Below, piece by piece: positions 23,280 through 35,042 of a DNA stretch of 64,000 nt. Position 1 is the first letter of the stretch; each line of letters starts with the position of its first letter. This DNA comes from Babylonia areolata. Its lineage: Eukaryota > Mollusca > Gastropoda > Neogastropoda > Buccinidae. Where the stretch lies: assembly GCF_041734735.1 (NCBI RefSeq), contig NC_134878.1, positions 46,656,252 through 46,720,251 of the forward strand, written 5' to 3'. A model generated the notes under the pieces. The model saw nothing but the letters and a program-made list of their open reading frames with translations, was not told the origin of the DNA and searched no databases. A program made the position numbers and the translations under genes.

Positions 23280-23607
23280 TTGCAATGGTTTTACTTTATA
23301 TCCTCCGTATCCCACCTAGATCATTATGACGTTACTTTATATCTTCCACATCACACCTATATCATCATGATGTCACTTTATATTTTCTGTACCCTATCTA
23401 GAACATTATGTTGCTTGATATCCTAGGTCATCATGATGTTACATTATATCCTCCATATCCCATCTAGATCATTATGATGTTACTATATCCTCTGTGCCCC
23501 ACCAGGGTAAAAAAATTAAATGTTCTTGCTTGTTGTGTGATGTTTTTCCAGACCAGTGGATAGAAGCTCCTAAAAGCAAAAAGAAACGAGCCAGACGTGA
23601 GAACTGA
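13355..23607 (+). CDS. MTDH: Metadherin/LYRIC homologue, nine coding exons, 425 aa
   Basis: Exons: 13355-13522, 14176-14331, 16253-16331, 16698-16897, 18111-18245, 18670-18927, 19629-19764, 21984-22073, 23552-23607. They sum to 1278 bases, all junctions keep phase, and all have GT-AG ends. The protein has a short N terminus, one hydrophobic segment (residues about 11-30), then a Lys/Pro/Ala/Ser-rich low-complexity chain with repeated KKKKK clusters, like vertebrate MTDH (582 aa). Two blocks match human MTDH: GEWEVQRSRKEKK (human GAWETKISHREKR) and the C terminus QWIEAPKSKKKRARREN (human SWESPKQIKKKKKARRET). MTDH is an ER/perinuclear membrane and nuclear adaptor. The human SND1-binding segment (WNAPAEEWGNW) is not found in any exon I see. 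Identity is fairly sure; function in this animal is inferred. Confidence 0.85.
14176..14331 (+). CDS. MTDH: MTDH exon 2
   Basis: 52 codons, PKTVNSGQTV to DGKKDK, rich in Pro, Ser and Lys. The acceptor is TTTCAG and the donor AAA|GTAAGA; both junctions are phase 0. No domain is recognised. Confidence 0.8.
16253..16331 (+). CDS. MTDH: MTDH exon 3
   Basis: TKKEAKEQAKDKTVNVVKAT followed by VTLEDDG. The acceptor is TGTTTCAG and the donor ATG|GTAAGT, phase 0 in and phase 1 out. It precedes the conserved Trp block, as in vertebrate MTDH. Confidence 0.8.
16698..16897 (+). CDS. MTDH: MTDH exon 4 with the conserved GEWE block
   Basis: Begins GEWEVQRSRKEKKTKPKKED, aligning with human GAWETKISHREKRQQRKRDK, the best internal match to the family. 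It ends KTKKKKKPSK. The donor AAG|GTTCAT is weak beyond the GT; if it were not used, translation would stop two codons later (VH stop). The next exon joins in phase 0, which supports the call. Confidence 0.85.
17446..17531. repeat. Three-copy 30-bp tandem repeat in MTDH intron 4
   Basis: Three near-identical copies of a unit with the core gaaacagatgaggggtgtag. They lie in an intron and have no coding value. Confidence 0.7.
18111..18245 (+). CDS. MTDH: MTDH exon 5 with polyalanine run
   Basis: AKEVEDLKVEAAGGDNSNNS followed by a run of nine alanines encoded mostly by GCT/GCC triplets, then SPVTKMEIKPAPVDTE. The acceptor is TTTTTTTCAG and the donor GAG|GTAAAA, both phase 0. The triplet run probably varies in length between individuals. 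Confidence 0.8.
18670..18927 (+). CDS. MTDH: MTDH exon 6
   Basis: 86 codons, DLEVVQTKKTKKKKDKKPVS to SAGASSTVAQ, with two Lys clusters and a Thr-Pro repeat (TPTPTPAPIP). The acceptor is TATCCCCAG and the donor CAG|GTATGT, followed at once by a (GT)n tract. Phase 0 on both sides. Confidence 0.82.
19015..19085 (-). mobile_element. Retroposon 3' end with (GAACT)n tail
   Basis: On the - strand, AAGCAGACAAAGTATTCT leads into five or six GAACT repeats. This is the pattern of a short 5'-truncated LINE or LINE-tailed SINE. It lies in MTDH intron 6. Confidence 0.4.
19629..19764 (+). CDS. MTDH: MTDH exon 7
   Basis: PANTAKEEPVVVAKPTEASK to SAASEA, Ala/Lys-rich. The acceptor is GCCTGCAG and the donor CCG|GTAGGT, phase 0 in and phase 1 out. 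Confidence 0.8.
20165..21895 (+). repeat. Element with 54-bp satellite, array 1 (about 29 copies)
   Basis: A leader of about 160 bases begins TTAAACCCTCGACTGC and runs into a 54-bp tandem unit (cttcactgacatcctgacct, gtaagctcagtcttac, ctgtgtgaggtgacagcc), about 29 copies, 20323-21895. The leader start resembles TTAACCC-type piggyBac ends. On the - strand each unit contains ACAG|GTAAGA, a consensus 5' splice site antisense to MTDH. The 586-codon - strand open frame exists only because 54 is divisible by three; I do not call it a gene. The array sits in MTDH intron 7. Confidence 0.85.
21984..22073 (+). CDS. MTDH: MTDH exon 8, between two satellite arrays
   Basis: APAAAAPQVTKAEAAA then VSPVSFDDLGGSS. 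The acceptor is GTTAACAG and the donor TCAG|GTGAGT, phase 1 on both sides. Related 54-bp arrays lie 90 bases upstream and about 180 bases downstream. Confidence 0.75.
22106..22580 (+). repeat. Element with 54-bp satellite, array 2 (about 6 copies)
   Basis: A second leader of about 150 bases begins TTAACCCCTTGACTGCTGG and shares GATC(A/T)GTGTGGCATGAA with array 1's leader. Six 54-bp units follow. They share most of the array 1 unit but have their own fixed differences (ctctgtcttatctctgtgag). The two arrays are therefore homologous but homogenised separately. It lies in MTDH intron 8, about 30 bases after the exon 8 donor. Confidence 0.8.
23288..23505. repeat. Diverged tandem repeat just before the last MTDH exon
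   Basis: Four or five imperfect copies, about 45-50 bases each, of a segment with the core atcattatgatgttactt and tatcctcc. They follow a (GT)n tract at 23251-23277. Confidence 0.5.
23552..23607 (+). CDS. MTDH: MTDH last coding exon
   Basis: QWIEAPKSKKKRARREN then TGA. This aligns with the human MTDH C terminus (WESPKQIKKKKKARRET), a nuclear-localisation-type basic tail, and is the strongest single piece of evidence for the gene. The acceptor is TTTTTCCAG, phase 1. Confidence 0.88.
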
Positions 23608-24014
23608 CAGCGCAGTGACAGGCGTCCGTATGTTGGAAATGTGTTCTTTGTGACAGGTGTTGATAGGCCAGTGTGAATGCCAGTGAGAAATGTTTAGAGT
23701 GTTTTGTCTTTGAATAAGATTATATTTGTGTGTGAATGCCATTGAGAAACATTTAGAGAGTGTTGTCTTTGAATAAGATCATATTTGTGATAACCTTGTG
23801 TAGGGGCTGTCTCATTCAAATGGTTATAAGTTATTTTGAATGTATTACTTGTTTGCCTGTGGTCATGATTCAAAGAATGAGGAAAAAGCAGGATCTTGTT
23901 TTGGGGCAGGGGAGTTGTTTTAGGTGGGTGTTTTTTTTGTTGTTGTTGTTTTGTTTTGTTTTTGTTTGTTTGTTTTCTGAATGGCTTCGGTTTAATTTTT
24001 TTGCTTCTTCAGTT

Positions 24015-24058
<44 letters not shown>

Positions 24059-24204
24059 AGACACACACTTGTCGACTAGAAGCACAAAACTCAAAATTCA
24101 GCTTATACGTGGCACGACTTCAGTCATCCCATGAGTTGAGTAGAGACAAGAGGCCCGCCTTGTCATAGTCAGAATTCTATTTCAAGACGGTGAACTGAAT
24201 AAGC

Positions 24205-24258
24205 AGCACCGCTTTTTTTTTGGGGGGGGGGGCTTTTTTTTTTTTTTTTTTTTTTTTG
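24205..24258. repeat. Composite T/G homopolymer tract
   Basis: T9, G10 and a T run of more than 20 follow each other. No function is assigned, and assembly length here is unreliable. Confidence 0.6.
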
Positions 24259-24423
24259 CATCAACACATTTATTGGAACCTGCCCCTTGTTGGAAGCGAG
24301 CTCAGCTCATGGTGTAATCCTATGTAGGACAGTTCTTGCTGATCTTGATCGCAACACGTTGGCTTCTGTTTGACCCTGCCAAAGAGTATAGATAGCAAAG
24401 GTAGGTACTGGGCTGTCCTGGAC

Positions 24424-24665
24424 AGATTCAGAAGCCAAATGCTTAAAGCGTTTGGAGTCCTGGGGTTGAATCCTGCTCTTGTTGCCCTCTAGGTTGTGGG
24501 TGGAGATTTTTCTGATCTCCCTGGTCATCAGATGTGCAAACCTGTTAGTGCCTGAACTCTCTTTCTGTGTATACGCATACAGAAGATCAGGTGTGCATAT
24601 CAGTGATCCATTTATCCATATATCAGCATTTGGCGTGTTGTGGAACAGGGACACCCTTTTCTCCA
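24424..24665 (+). mobile_element. SINE family A, diverged copy
   Basis: Shares with the copy at 10431-10813 the tRNA-like head (GCTTAAAGCGTTTGGAGTCC, then GGGGTTGAATCCTGC) and the body start GGTGGAGATTTTTCTGATC, in opposite orientation. The 3' part is lost or diverged. Confidence 0.65.
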
Positions 24666-25284
24666 TCCCTGTTTTGTGGTTGTATTTGTCAATTGTGTGT
24701 GTCTTCCATAAAAGTACAGACCCAAGTCCTTAATAGTTTTTTTTATGTGAAAGAAACAAGTCTGTCTTGTTTTATTTTAAAAAGAAAAAAAAACACCTGT
24801 CCACGAAATCTGGTTATATGTATTTGTGGATGAGGTTTGTGTTGAGAATTAACTGCAGCTATTTATATGTTTGTATTTTTGCTTACCGTTTGTATGCTTC
24901 CTGGTGTTTGCAATAACCTAGCGCACTTCTGATGGTCACGTTTGTTCAATAGTCACTCCCTCCCTCCCACCTCAACCTCCCCCTACCCCCAGATGGGTGA
25001 ATGTTGAGGTTTATTGTGAAGGAATTACTGAGTGTTTACCATTGTGGTCTTTCTGCTCCCTCAAGTACAAGAAGATATTACTGTGAGTTCTCTTGTCTTT
25101 GTGAACAGGCTTTGTGGTTGATGATAAGATGATCAATACTTTTTTTTTTAATTGTTCATCACAGATATTTGAGTACGTGTCTTTCTTTTAAACTTCTGAT
25201 TGTTCTTTGCATGGCTTTTAAAAAAATTCCTAACTGTTCTCCCAGTTGGGTTGATTATTGATGCTTTTCAGATGTCTCTGTCTG

Positions 25285-25715
25285 TATAGATCCATCGTTG
25301 GGTTGTACCATCTTGGATTTGTGTTCTGTGACTTGTCTTTGTGCAGGTGTTGTGTCTGGTCTGTTTTAGGGCAGTGGTCGTCATCAGCTATTAAGTGTTG
25401 ATGCACAGGTGTGAATAGTTTAGCCACACAGTGTCGATGGGAGACTTTGTAAAGGGTCAGTTCCATGACAGCAGGGTTTGGGTAAGGAGTCTTGTCATTG
25501 GTCATTGACCGTACAAACCGAATGACCCATTGATGATGTTGCGTCTGGTCTGTTTATTTTCACAGGGCAGTGACCTTCATCAGCTATTAAGTGTTAATTC
25601 TCAGGTGTGAATTGTTTGGTCACACAATGTCAGTCCATGACAGCAGGGTTTGGGTTAGGAGTCTGTCATTGGTTATTGACCAGACATACCCAGTGACCCA
25701 TTGATGCGGCAGGGC
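25285..25715. repeat. Imperfect tandem duplication of about 200 bp
   Basis: Two adjacent copies (about 25335-25530 and 25540-25715) share tgttg.gtctggtctgtt, catcagctattaagtgtt and ccatgacagcagggtttggg. The left edge (gatccat.gttgggttgt) also recurs near 35988-36070 inside HBS1L intron 16, so the unit belongs to a dispersed repeat family. Confidence 0.6.
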
Positions 25716-25940
25716 ACTTTCTGATTTTTTTCTGAAAGTCGGTCATGCCAAAATGTTTTTTGGTAGGTTTTTCTCCGTCAGGCCAAAAGTTGTTGTTTTT
25801 TTGCATAGGCTTCTCTCATTCATCCGCAAAAGAAACGTGCGACCACAGTTTCAAACTCTGAATGTTATGATTGTTACTATTGTCCCTGTTCATGTTCCAT
25901 ATTCTTCCTTTTTGATACTGAAAACTCTCTCCACAGGAAA

Positions 25941-25980
<40 letters not shown>

Positions 25981-27800
25981 TCACTCACACTGTCACACTC
26001 TCTCTATCATACACATAATCTGGCACGCATGCACACCCCCACACACACAGTCTCTCTCTGTCACTGTTTCACTTACCAAAGAGTGTGGTGGACTCTACAG
26101 TGAAAGTGGAATGTGGCGTGGGTGATGGCGGAGGAAGAAGATAGGCGTTTTTCCTGGCATTTAGAAAACAGTCCATTGATTTGATTGTGTGGTAAACCAG
26201 TCAAAAGACCCACAGTTTGCTGAACCGAACGTAAAACCCTGATATACCTCGTTTGGGCGTGCCCCATAATGCGTGAGTCTAAGCGTTATACTTCCTTCTC
26301 TGTGCTGATGCGGACATAGATTGGCAGCTCTCTGAGAGTCATTAGTGTTGTTTTGTTCTTGTTGAAGCAAAATGTTGTTACAGTGTGGTGTCGTTAATGG
26401 TTATGCAGGGTGTTCGGGACCTAGTTCACTTTTTGCTATTATTGTGATATTGTTTTGTGTGTCTGTTGTCCGTGTGTGTGTGTGCGTGTGTGTGTGTGTG
26501 TTCTGTATCAGTGTAGGAGGCATTAGGCAGTCAGGACATGTGCACTGTGTGTGTTCGACACTGTGTGTTCTGTTGATAAACTGTTCAGCATTCCGTTTTT
26601 TTCAGAGAATCTTCCCCCCCCCCCTACCCCCACCCCCCCTTTTCCAAACACATTTGCATGAAACTGATTGAAACAGTTCATGTTAGGACTTTAGGAGGAG
26701 GGGGAGGGTAGACTGCTGAGTTGAAAGCGGTTGGGGAGGGGGGGGGGGTGATAAGGAGTGTGGAAATAATTAAAATGTGGATCAGTGATCAAGATGTGTT
26801 CTTTGTATACCTGAGGGAAACTTACATTTTGTAGAGAGAGAGTGTGTGGGTGAGAGCATGTATGTGTACATAAATGTTGAATCATTTTGAAGTCAGTGAC
26901 ATAATGTTGGACGTTTTGTTTTTCAATATTTGGGGCAAATTGCAAACTTTTTCAGAATCTTGTTTGAAACTGTGACTGGGGTGAGAAAAACAGAGTTTAT
27001 GTTGTAGAGCTACGCAATACAAACGTGATTGAATGTCTAATTTTGATCTGTATGTGCTAAAAATAATGTTGAATTTGTTTGTAAAAAAAACCCCAACAAA
27101 ACCCCAAATGCTGTTAAATATTGCTGAAAATCATTTTTCCAGGCAGAAAAAATGTTGAGAATAAAGAGCTGGTTGCCACTGTGACTAGATGGGTCAGGGG
27201 GAGAGAACGAAATAAAGAAAAACTACCCTGAAAAAGCTATTACCATCCATTGGTGGGGAATTAGCCAAGGAGGTTTCCTGTCATTAATTAAGTGTCATGA
27301 TAACCATATCCACCAGTCGTGTTCCATTCCATCACAGTGGTTTATGGAGAACACTGACAAAATGCAATCACAGACTTGTCATTATGGCTGTGTTTGTGCT
27401 TGACTTTGCTGCGTGTGTCATACTTAACCTGCCATGTCATGGTGCCATTCTGATGGTGGTGATGTTGCTGTTGGGTGGATAAGTCTCCAAGAGGTTATTA
27501 TAATTGTGTAGCTGCTTGTTTGCGAGTCTGATCCTTGGAAGCGTCCTGTGAAAGGGTGTGAGGTGGTGGTGTTTTACCACCCCTTCCCCCTCCCAAACCC
27601 TCCAACCACCATCACCCACCCAGCTCTCATTCCCCCTCCACCCCACCCCTTACTCTCCCTTCCCCCCACCATTCCCCATCCCCAGGTGTGAAATACGATA
27701 CAAGGGGACAGCAGATATAACACCCTGTTTGTGAACTCCCCCACCATGAACTTTTGTCTTCCATATTGAGAACCTTGCCGGCTGTACTCGTTATTTACAC

Positions 27801-28052
27801 CCTTTGTCTCCACTTAGGATGGTTTGCTCTTCCTTGCCTCCCTTTGTCTCCACTTAGGATGGTTTGCTCTTCCTTGCCTCCCTTTGTCTCCACTTAGGAT
27901 GGTTTGCTCTTCCTTGCCTCCCTTTGTCTCCACTTAGGATGGTTTGCTCTTCCTTGCCTCCCTTTGTCTCCACTTAGGATGGTTTGCTCTTCGTCCACCT
28001 TAGGTCTCCACTTAGGATGGTTTCCTCTTCCTTGCCCACCTTTGTCTCCACC
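27801..28052. repeat. 40-bp minisatellite, about 6 copies
   Basis: The unit is cctttgtctccacttaggat followed by ggtttgctcttccttgcctc. The first five copies are almost identical; the last is shortened and altered. Confidence 0.85.
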
Positions 28053-31000
28053 TTTTGTTTACACTGTGATTACTTCGGGATGTTTGCTGTCTCTGCTCGT
28101 GTAATGAGGAAAAAGTAAAGTAATAAAACAACTGATTTTTCGTGAAGAATATGTCGGCTGTCTTGCAATGATGATGACGATAGATGATTTATCTGTATGG
28201 TAACCACATGACCACTGTGCAGTCAGAACTGTGTCAGGTTTGGTTTGAAGAAAATCACAGTTGCCAACCAGAATGCACTTGCTGTACCACATAGACTTCA
28301 CAAAATAAGTTAAGGACCACTTCATAAAAGCAGATATGTTTTCATGTTTTAAAAAAGGAGATGGTTTGAATTATGCAGGCTGCATATGGTCCACCACTGG
28401 CCTCTCACAGAATGCACTTACGACTGTTTCAGGCTTGAAAAATGCGTTTGAAAAATCAAAGTTTTGACCCAAAATCTACAGTTATACAGTGGGTTTGTAA
28501 ACACTAGTTGTAGATTATCATAAAATTGAAAGAAGTACATTGGCTGCATACATCGCTGTTTGCAGAAACACAGCACCATTTCATCATGCCCACAAGAAAA
28601 AAAATTGCAAGAACCCAAGTGGTCCTGAACTTTTTGTGAATCTTGTAGTACAGGCGATGTGAACTGTGTACGGAGAACATTTTCACGGTATCACTTCAAT
28701 TCATAGCCCTGTTGGGTGTTCTGTTGAGTTTTTATGATTTATATCCTCAGTGGTCAACGCGTTGCCAAATTAAACTGACCAATAGCTGGTTAAAGTGTAG
28801 GTCATGTGGCTGGTCTAGCCTGCCACATCAACCCAGGTTGGACATTTGTTCTCCGAGAGAAATGGTGGATGATTGTGTTTCACTGACCAGCAAAGCTAGA
28901 ACATAGGTGTCTGGTCAACCTGGAAATCTTTCAAGGGTGAAAAGTACAAAAGTTTTGCATGAAACATCTTGTATTCATGAATGTCTGTAAGTGTTTGATT
29001 GCACTGGTGCATAAGAATGTTTTGAATGTTGTCTGAGTATCTTACTGTCTGTGCTATGACCTTTAATTACTTCATTTTGATTTCTACATTGTTATCAGTC
29101 GTTGAGCATTTGAAGATTTTACTTTGCAGTATGTTCTTTTATAAAACCGTGTATCTAAGGATTGATTATACGAATGGTTGATTATACTAGTGGAAAAGTT
29201 TATTGTTAAAATAATATTCTGAAGACTGTGTACACACATTCTACTTAAACTATTGTGGCAACCTACTCATCAACACCGTTTCCATGTGGTTTATGAAAAA
29301 TACAGCGAAGGGATTAAAAGCAGATACTACCAGTATATATATAAAAAAAAAATGTACTACCTACCATTTATCAGTACTGATAAATGGACTTGTTACCTCC
29401 GAGGGAAATGGCAAAATTCCACTTTGACTGGTTTGAGCATTTATCTTCATCATCTGTGTGTTACCAGCAAAATCCATGTATGATCTTTTTGGCCAGCTTA
29501 CCTGGAAGGGTGAACGTGGAATGTATTGAAAAAAGAAATTGACTTTGTAGAAAAACAGAAAGTGCATCCAAGTGGGTTTTTTTTAATTCCTTTTTTTCAG
29601 CATTTTGTAGAGCTTTGAAGCTTTTTTATTTTTTTATTTTTTTAAAGAACTCCCTTGTTGTTTCTGATGAAATGCATGAGTAGTTTTTACAGTTCAGATC
29701 TGGTGTTGCACAACTGTCACGGGTGTCAGTTTATGATGTTTTAGTTTGTTGTTGGTGCAGGATCAGAGGACTTAAAATGGTTTACTTATATCTGTTGACA
29801 CTGTGTCGACTGTTTATTGTAATGTGTATTGCAGGGTTCTTGCTCACAAATTGTTGGTAACTTCTCTTTTGTTTTTTTCTTTCCCATTAATCATTTTGCC
29901 AGTGAAAACAATAAGGGCTTGTATGCTGTCTTTTCACGTGTGTGTGTGTGTTTAAAAAGATGATCGAAGAATTGAAGATGCACGGTCCTTCCTCAGTACA
30001 GCTTCACTGTTCCCCACTCCCCTTCCCAAAAAGGCAGTGTTTATCGTTTATTTTGATCGACATGTTCAAGTGGACCAACTGTTTATTAAAAATCTATATA
30101 TTTTCTTTTGTATGTAAGTAGAGTGAATGTTGATATGCATAGAGTAGAATCGGTATATTGACTTGCATTCAGAGAGGTGTGGATGCTACAGACAGATCCA
30201 AGACAACTTATTGGCGATGGCAGTCTCTAGATTACCAGTCCGTGATCTTCATCCATGTCATTCAGGAAGAGTTGGAGGGTAAAATCATGATACGCACTGT
30301 GCCCCAATTCATCCATCCTGTGTTCTCGCACAGTGGGGAGTTGGGAACAGGAGGCATTCAGAGAAAGGGATCACACGTACTGCGTCAGTTTCAAGCCACA
30401 GACGGTAGTCTTGTATTGTGCAACACTTGTGCGCGCACACACGTAAAAACGCATCTGTGGACATCCGCTGCAATTCATTTGAAGAACTCCCTTGTTTGAT
30501 TCTGTTGGGTTCACTGCAATAGTGAGCAATTTTGTTGTTGATGTACATGTGTGTGTTTACTGTGGTGTTGGGATGTGTGTTAGATGATAGCGTGGTGCAG
30601 GGAAGACTACAAATTTTACCAATCATGATGACATGAATACTGAATTAATGTGTGTGATTTAAAGATGAGATTTTATTAATGTTTATCTTTTTCTCTTTTT
30701 TTTTCTTGTTGTAAAATGTGAACTTTACTGCCGGATTTGCTCCAGAAGTTGATGTGATTACTAAAGCTACAATCCCAACACCACCTCAAATAAGCAGCAT
30801 GGAAAAAACAGACAGGAACAGTTTACCTGTTTTCCCAAAGAACATACATGTCAGTGCTAAGCTTGAATAATACTGGTATACCATTCTAGCATTCCAGTTT
30901 TTTCTCCACAACACTGACATGTGGTAACAGCATAAGTATATGGGTTGTTATGATTAACACCAAGCCGTGTGGTAAGTTATGTACGAATACTTGTTCAACA

Positions 31001-34000
31001 TTGTATTTGTCAAAATGGAATTGTAGCTTTCGCCAAATCACTAAAATCATGCATAAATTAAACAATATATTTTAAGCACACAGTACAGTTTTTGGAAGTG
31101 ATTTTTTGTAAGGATGCAGAGTGGCGGTGGTGGTGGTTTGAATGTTTGTGTGGGTAAATGTTTTTTTTTAATACAGCAGTGATATACGAAATCAATTAGC
31201 GCAAAAAGTATAATTAGTGTTATTTTGATTTTGTCATGTAGGCTTAATCTGGAAAATTCCTCCACAGGCAAAACTGCAACCTGTTGATTTTTACAACACT
31301 GTCATATGCAAAGAAAACAGAAACACACTTCTTTTGCAAGTAAAACAACACATCTGTACCATCCCATGTATTTTATTACACATCAGGGCATGTTTTGCAA
31401 ACTCAGAACATATTCTCCATGATTTATTTCATCTGTAATCATCACACACAATGCAGGGCATACTGACAGATCTCTCAGTTCATTACATCTCTCTTATATC
31501 CATGACAGACATTTCCTTGGATATTTGAACAATGCAATTATTGTGTTTGTGGAGATGTATTCGAATCAAACACACCATTCAGCATAATTTCCAACAGAAA
31601 TCATGAAAGTTGTAATTCTTTGTCAAATTATTTTTCACTGTAAAATATATTCAATCACTTCCAATACAGTTCATTCAACTACTGGAATGTTTATATATAT
31701 TTTTTTCTTAATCACTGTGTCGTTACTTCCTGTTACCAAATTACCTTTCTGCTTCTTCTGTATCAAATTCTCACAGTATAGAATTCTCATATTTCAGATT
31801 CTAGTTATCTTTATCTTTTGTTGCTTACTGACCAGTCAACTGCACATGGTCATGGAAACTTAAAAAAGATTCCAGTTATTGTGATCCAAGTCACCAACAG
31901 CATTTCATGTTTCATCATCACACATGAAGATGAAGGTCTGGGTTTCAGGAATGGTTGGGGTCACATCATGGGTGGTGGTAATACAGACTGTTCTCAAGTG
32001 ATGCAAATAGTGTACATTTTCTATTTTATCATAATTGTAATAACGCTTATCAAGTGATGTAAGTTCCGGAACTTTTCCTATTTCATCATAATTCTTCAAT
32101 AATGAACATAAACTTATCATACACAAAAATCATTTAAGCAGATGAATGCCATTTGTTGTAAACCGTTACAACTACACTACCTCCTTTTTTTTTTCTTTTT
32201 CTTTTTTTTTTTAAACCTCTGAAACTAGTCCAGGAAGGACATGATGACAGTGTCTGTCAATATTCATCACATCAAAGAGTTGCATGACAAATGGATTCAG
32301 TGGTCACACCCCCCCCCGCCCCCCCAACCCTTCAACAGTTAACATTCTTACACTCCACAACACATCTTCCCATTCTATAGAGGGATCACTGATCCTACAT
32401 TTCACACTGTTGCTAACAGTCCAGCCAACCACAAAGAGCCATACTGATCCAATGTGCCACAAAAGGAAAGGGGGCAACACTGGGGGCAGCTCACAGGACA
32501 GCAAAGGGGGAAGGGAGGTAACTGGAAGGGTCAATCCTCACTTTCACATCACGTTCACCACACGTCCACCTGAATCTCCCCTGCCCCCTCAGAAAACAAC
32601 AACACAATATCACATTCAATAACCTTTTTTTTTCCCTTTTTCTGTAAGCATGGCATAATGTTTTCAAACAAAACTGCACATTTCATGATAATGCCATCTT
32701 TCAAAGCACTGTCCCCAACCATGTGGATGAAGTTCAATCTGATAACACAACCACCAGCAGGGACAAGACAGGCGACCAAACACCGCTCACACCGGCCAAC
32801 TTCAGCAACAGACTATGTACCACTCATCACCAGTCGCAACTTGCCATCCGCAGGCACCGGACCACAACACATCAACAGCAAACAAGGAGGCAGTATCATC
32901 ATGTACATTCAGTTTCAATGGATCGTTCAACAATCATTTACATCCATACCACACACACACACACAAAGGAATTACAGCTTTCTTCATTCAGACAGTCCAT
33001 TCCAAATGACATTATTTCTCCCATCCCCTCCCCCTTTTCCCACGCCCCTCTCACTCTCCCCTTTTTTTCCACAGCATTTCACATCTACAGATATGCGAAA
33101 ACAATATTAACATATCTACAGCAAATCCCCAATTCCCTTCTATATCTATACCCCCCCATCCTCCAAAAACAATGCGGTTCCCCACAAAAGCACATCTGAG
33201 ATACATTTTGCACACCAACCACCCATCTCTCCAGCAAATCACATGTATTGCACAAATAGGTTTTGTCCTCTTCCCGAAACAGAAACAGAAGGGATGTCTC
33301 AAATGCCTCCAAAGCACACTGTTCATGTTAAAAAGAAACAACCAAAAAACTTGCATACAAATAAAAAAAACCACAAAAAAAAACCCTACACCAACATGTA
33401 AATGCAGATAAACAACACCCAGACCAGCTGTGGCTTGGAATTGGTGACACTTGCTGGGCTGTCATTTTCTGTATTGGACATTGGTAAAATTGATGAAATA
33501 TTAAAGCAGTTACTTTTAATGTGACCATATATTTATTAAAAAGAAAAAAAGGGGAGGGCGGGGGAGAGGGGCAAAAATCAACACTCAAAAGTGATTTGGT
33601 GCAAGTATTCCAGTCATGACACGTCACCCCTTTCACCATAAAGCAACCTGTTGTTTCTGGATTTGATATGAACATTCCTACCATATGTAATACTCAGTCA
33701 CAAATGACATAACCAACATACATAAGTTGTACTGGCCTGTGAGACAGGTTATAGGAGTAAATATAACAAGCAGTGCTTATCATCTGAGGCCTTGTTTAAA
33801 TTTTATTTCATAATTGTACAAGGAAGACGAGTGACTTTGTTCTGGTAACTGAATCCAAACCAGGTACACTATTCACTGTTGGAAACCTGCCTTTAACTAA
33901 CTTTGTGTACTGGAAAATTCCACTGAATCGCTAAAATCAGTGAACAATGCAGTGATGCCAGCCTATTTCAGTGTTAAAGCAATCACATCCTTTGAAATTT

Positions 34001-35042
34001 CAACCTACTCCTATTTTCCACATATTTTAATAATACTGACACACACAATGAATACATCAATAGCAAAGTGAACTTTTCTCTTCAAACCAAATGATGTCAC
34101 AATACCTTAAAACTGCTTCACCTTGAATCTGTGACTGGAAACATGCAAACGCAATTCTGCTGTTCCAGTAACAATCTTCAAAAGTTTTGAAAGGATTTCC
34201 AATTCATCCAGATGCACTTGCAAACCCCCTGAGCATAAGCATGAGAAATGAAATGTCCCAAGCAGAATTTAATTTTTTACCGAGAAATTTACAAATGTAC
34301 ACCAGCAGTGGACTTCTCAGTTGTTAGATGTCGAACATTAAAAAAACAAAAAAGCAAAGGAAAAAAAAACCAAAACACTCCTGAGCATGATGAAGTCGAA
34401 GCAAATGCAAGTGAATATCAGAACCAAAAAAACCCAGTGGAGTATCAACGTCAACCTGGCCAGTTTGGCACATCCAAGGCATATAATTTTCTGTTAGTGT
34501 TTTCACTTTTTTTTTTATTTTTTATTTTTAAATACATATATATCTCTCTCCCTTTTCTCCTCTAATCCTCCAGTCACCAGTGACACTCTATGATTGATAA
34601 ATAGTTAAAATGGAAAGAAAAAAAAAAAAAAAAAGAGGGGGAGGGGTGGGGGGAAGAGGGTGAAGGGCATCCACACCAAGCCATCTGCAGTTTGCTGATC
34701 AAGTCTTTCCACTCCTCTGTCACTGGTCATCACGTTGAAGTTTGGTCTGTAAAATCTGGGGGGAAAATAATAAGTAAAGCTCATACGATGTTTCTATCAG
34801 CGTAAAGGACAAGCCACAAGCCAAAAGCACACAAGAACTTCCATGTTCTGCATGTGAAAAAAATGCAGACAGCCAGTCTCTTCTATTAGCATTGATATCC
34901 TTTTGTACACAAAGAGAGGTTGCAGAAATAATCAAAGAAACATATCCAAATAAAATGAGTATAGCAAATTATGAACCATGAACAGAAGAACATGTTTCTT
35001 TCAGGTTAAAGCACAAGCCATAAGCAAAGGAGTATGGAAGAA

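Noticed and set aside
24307-24833. Small genes near 24.3-24.8 kb
   Set aside because: They overlap a diverged family A SINE and show no coding pattern of their own.
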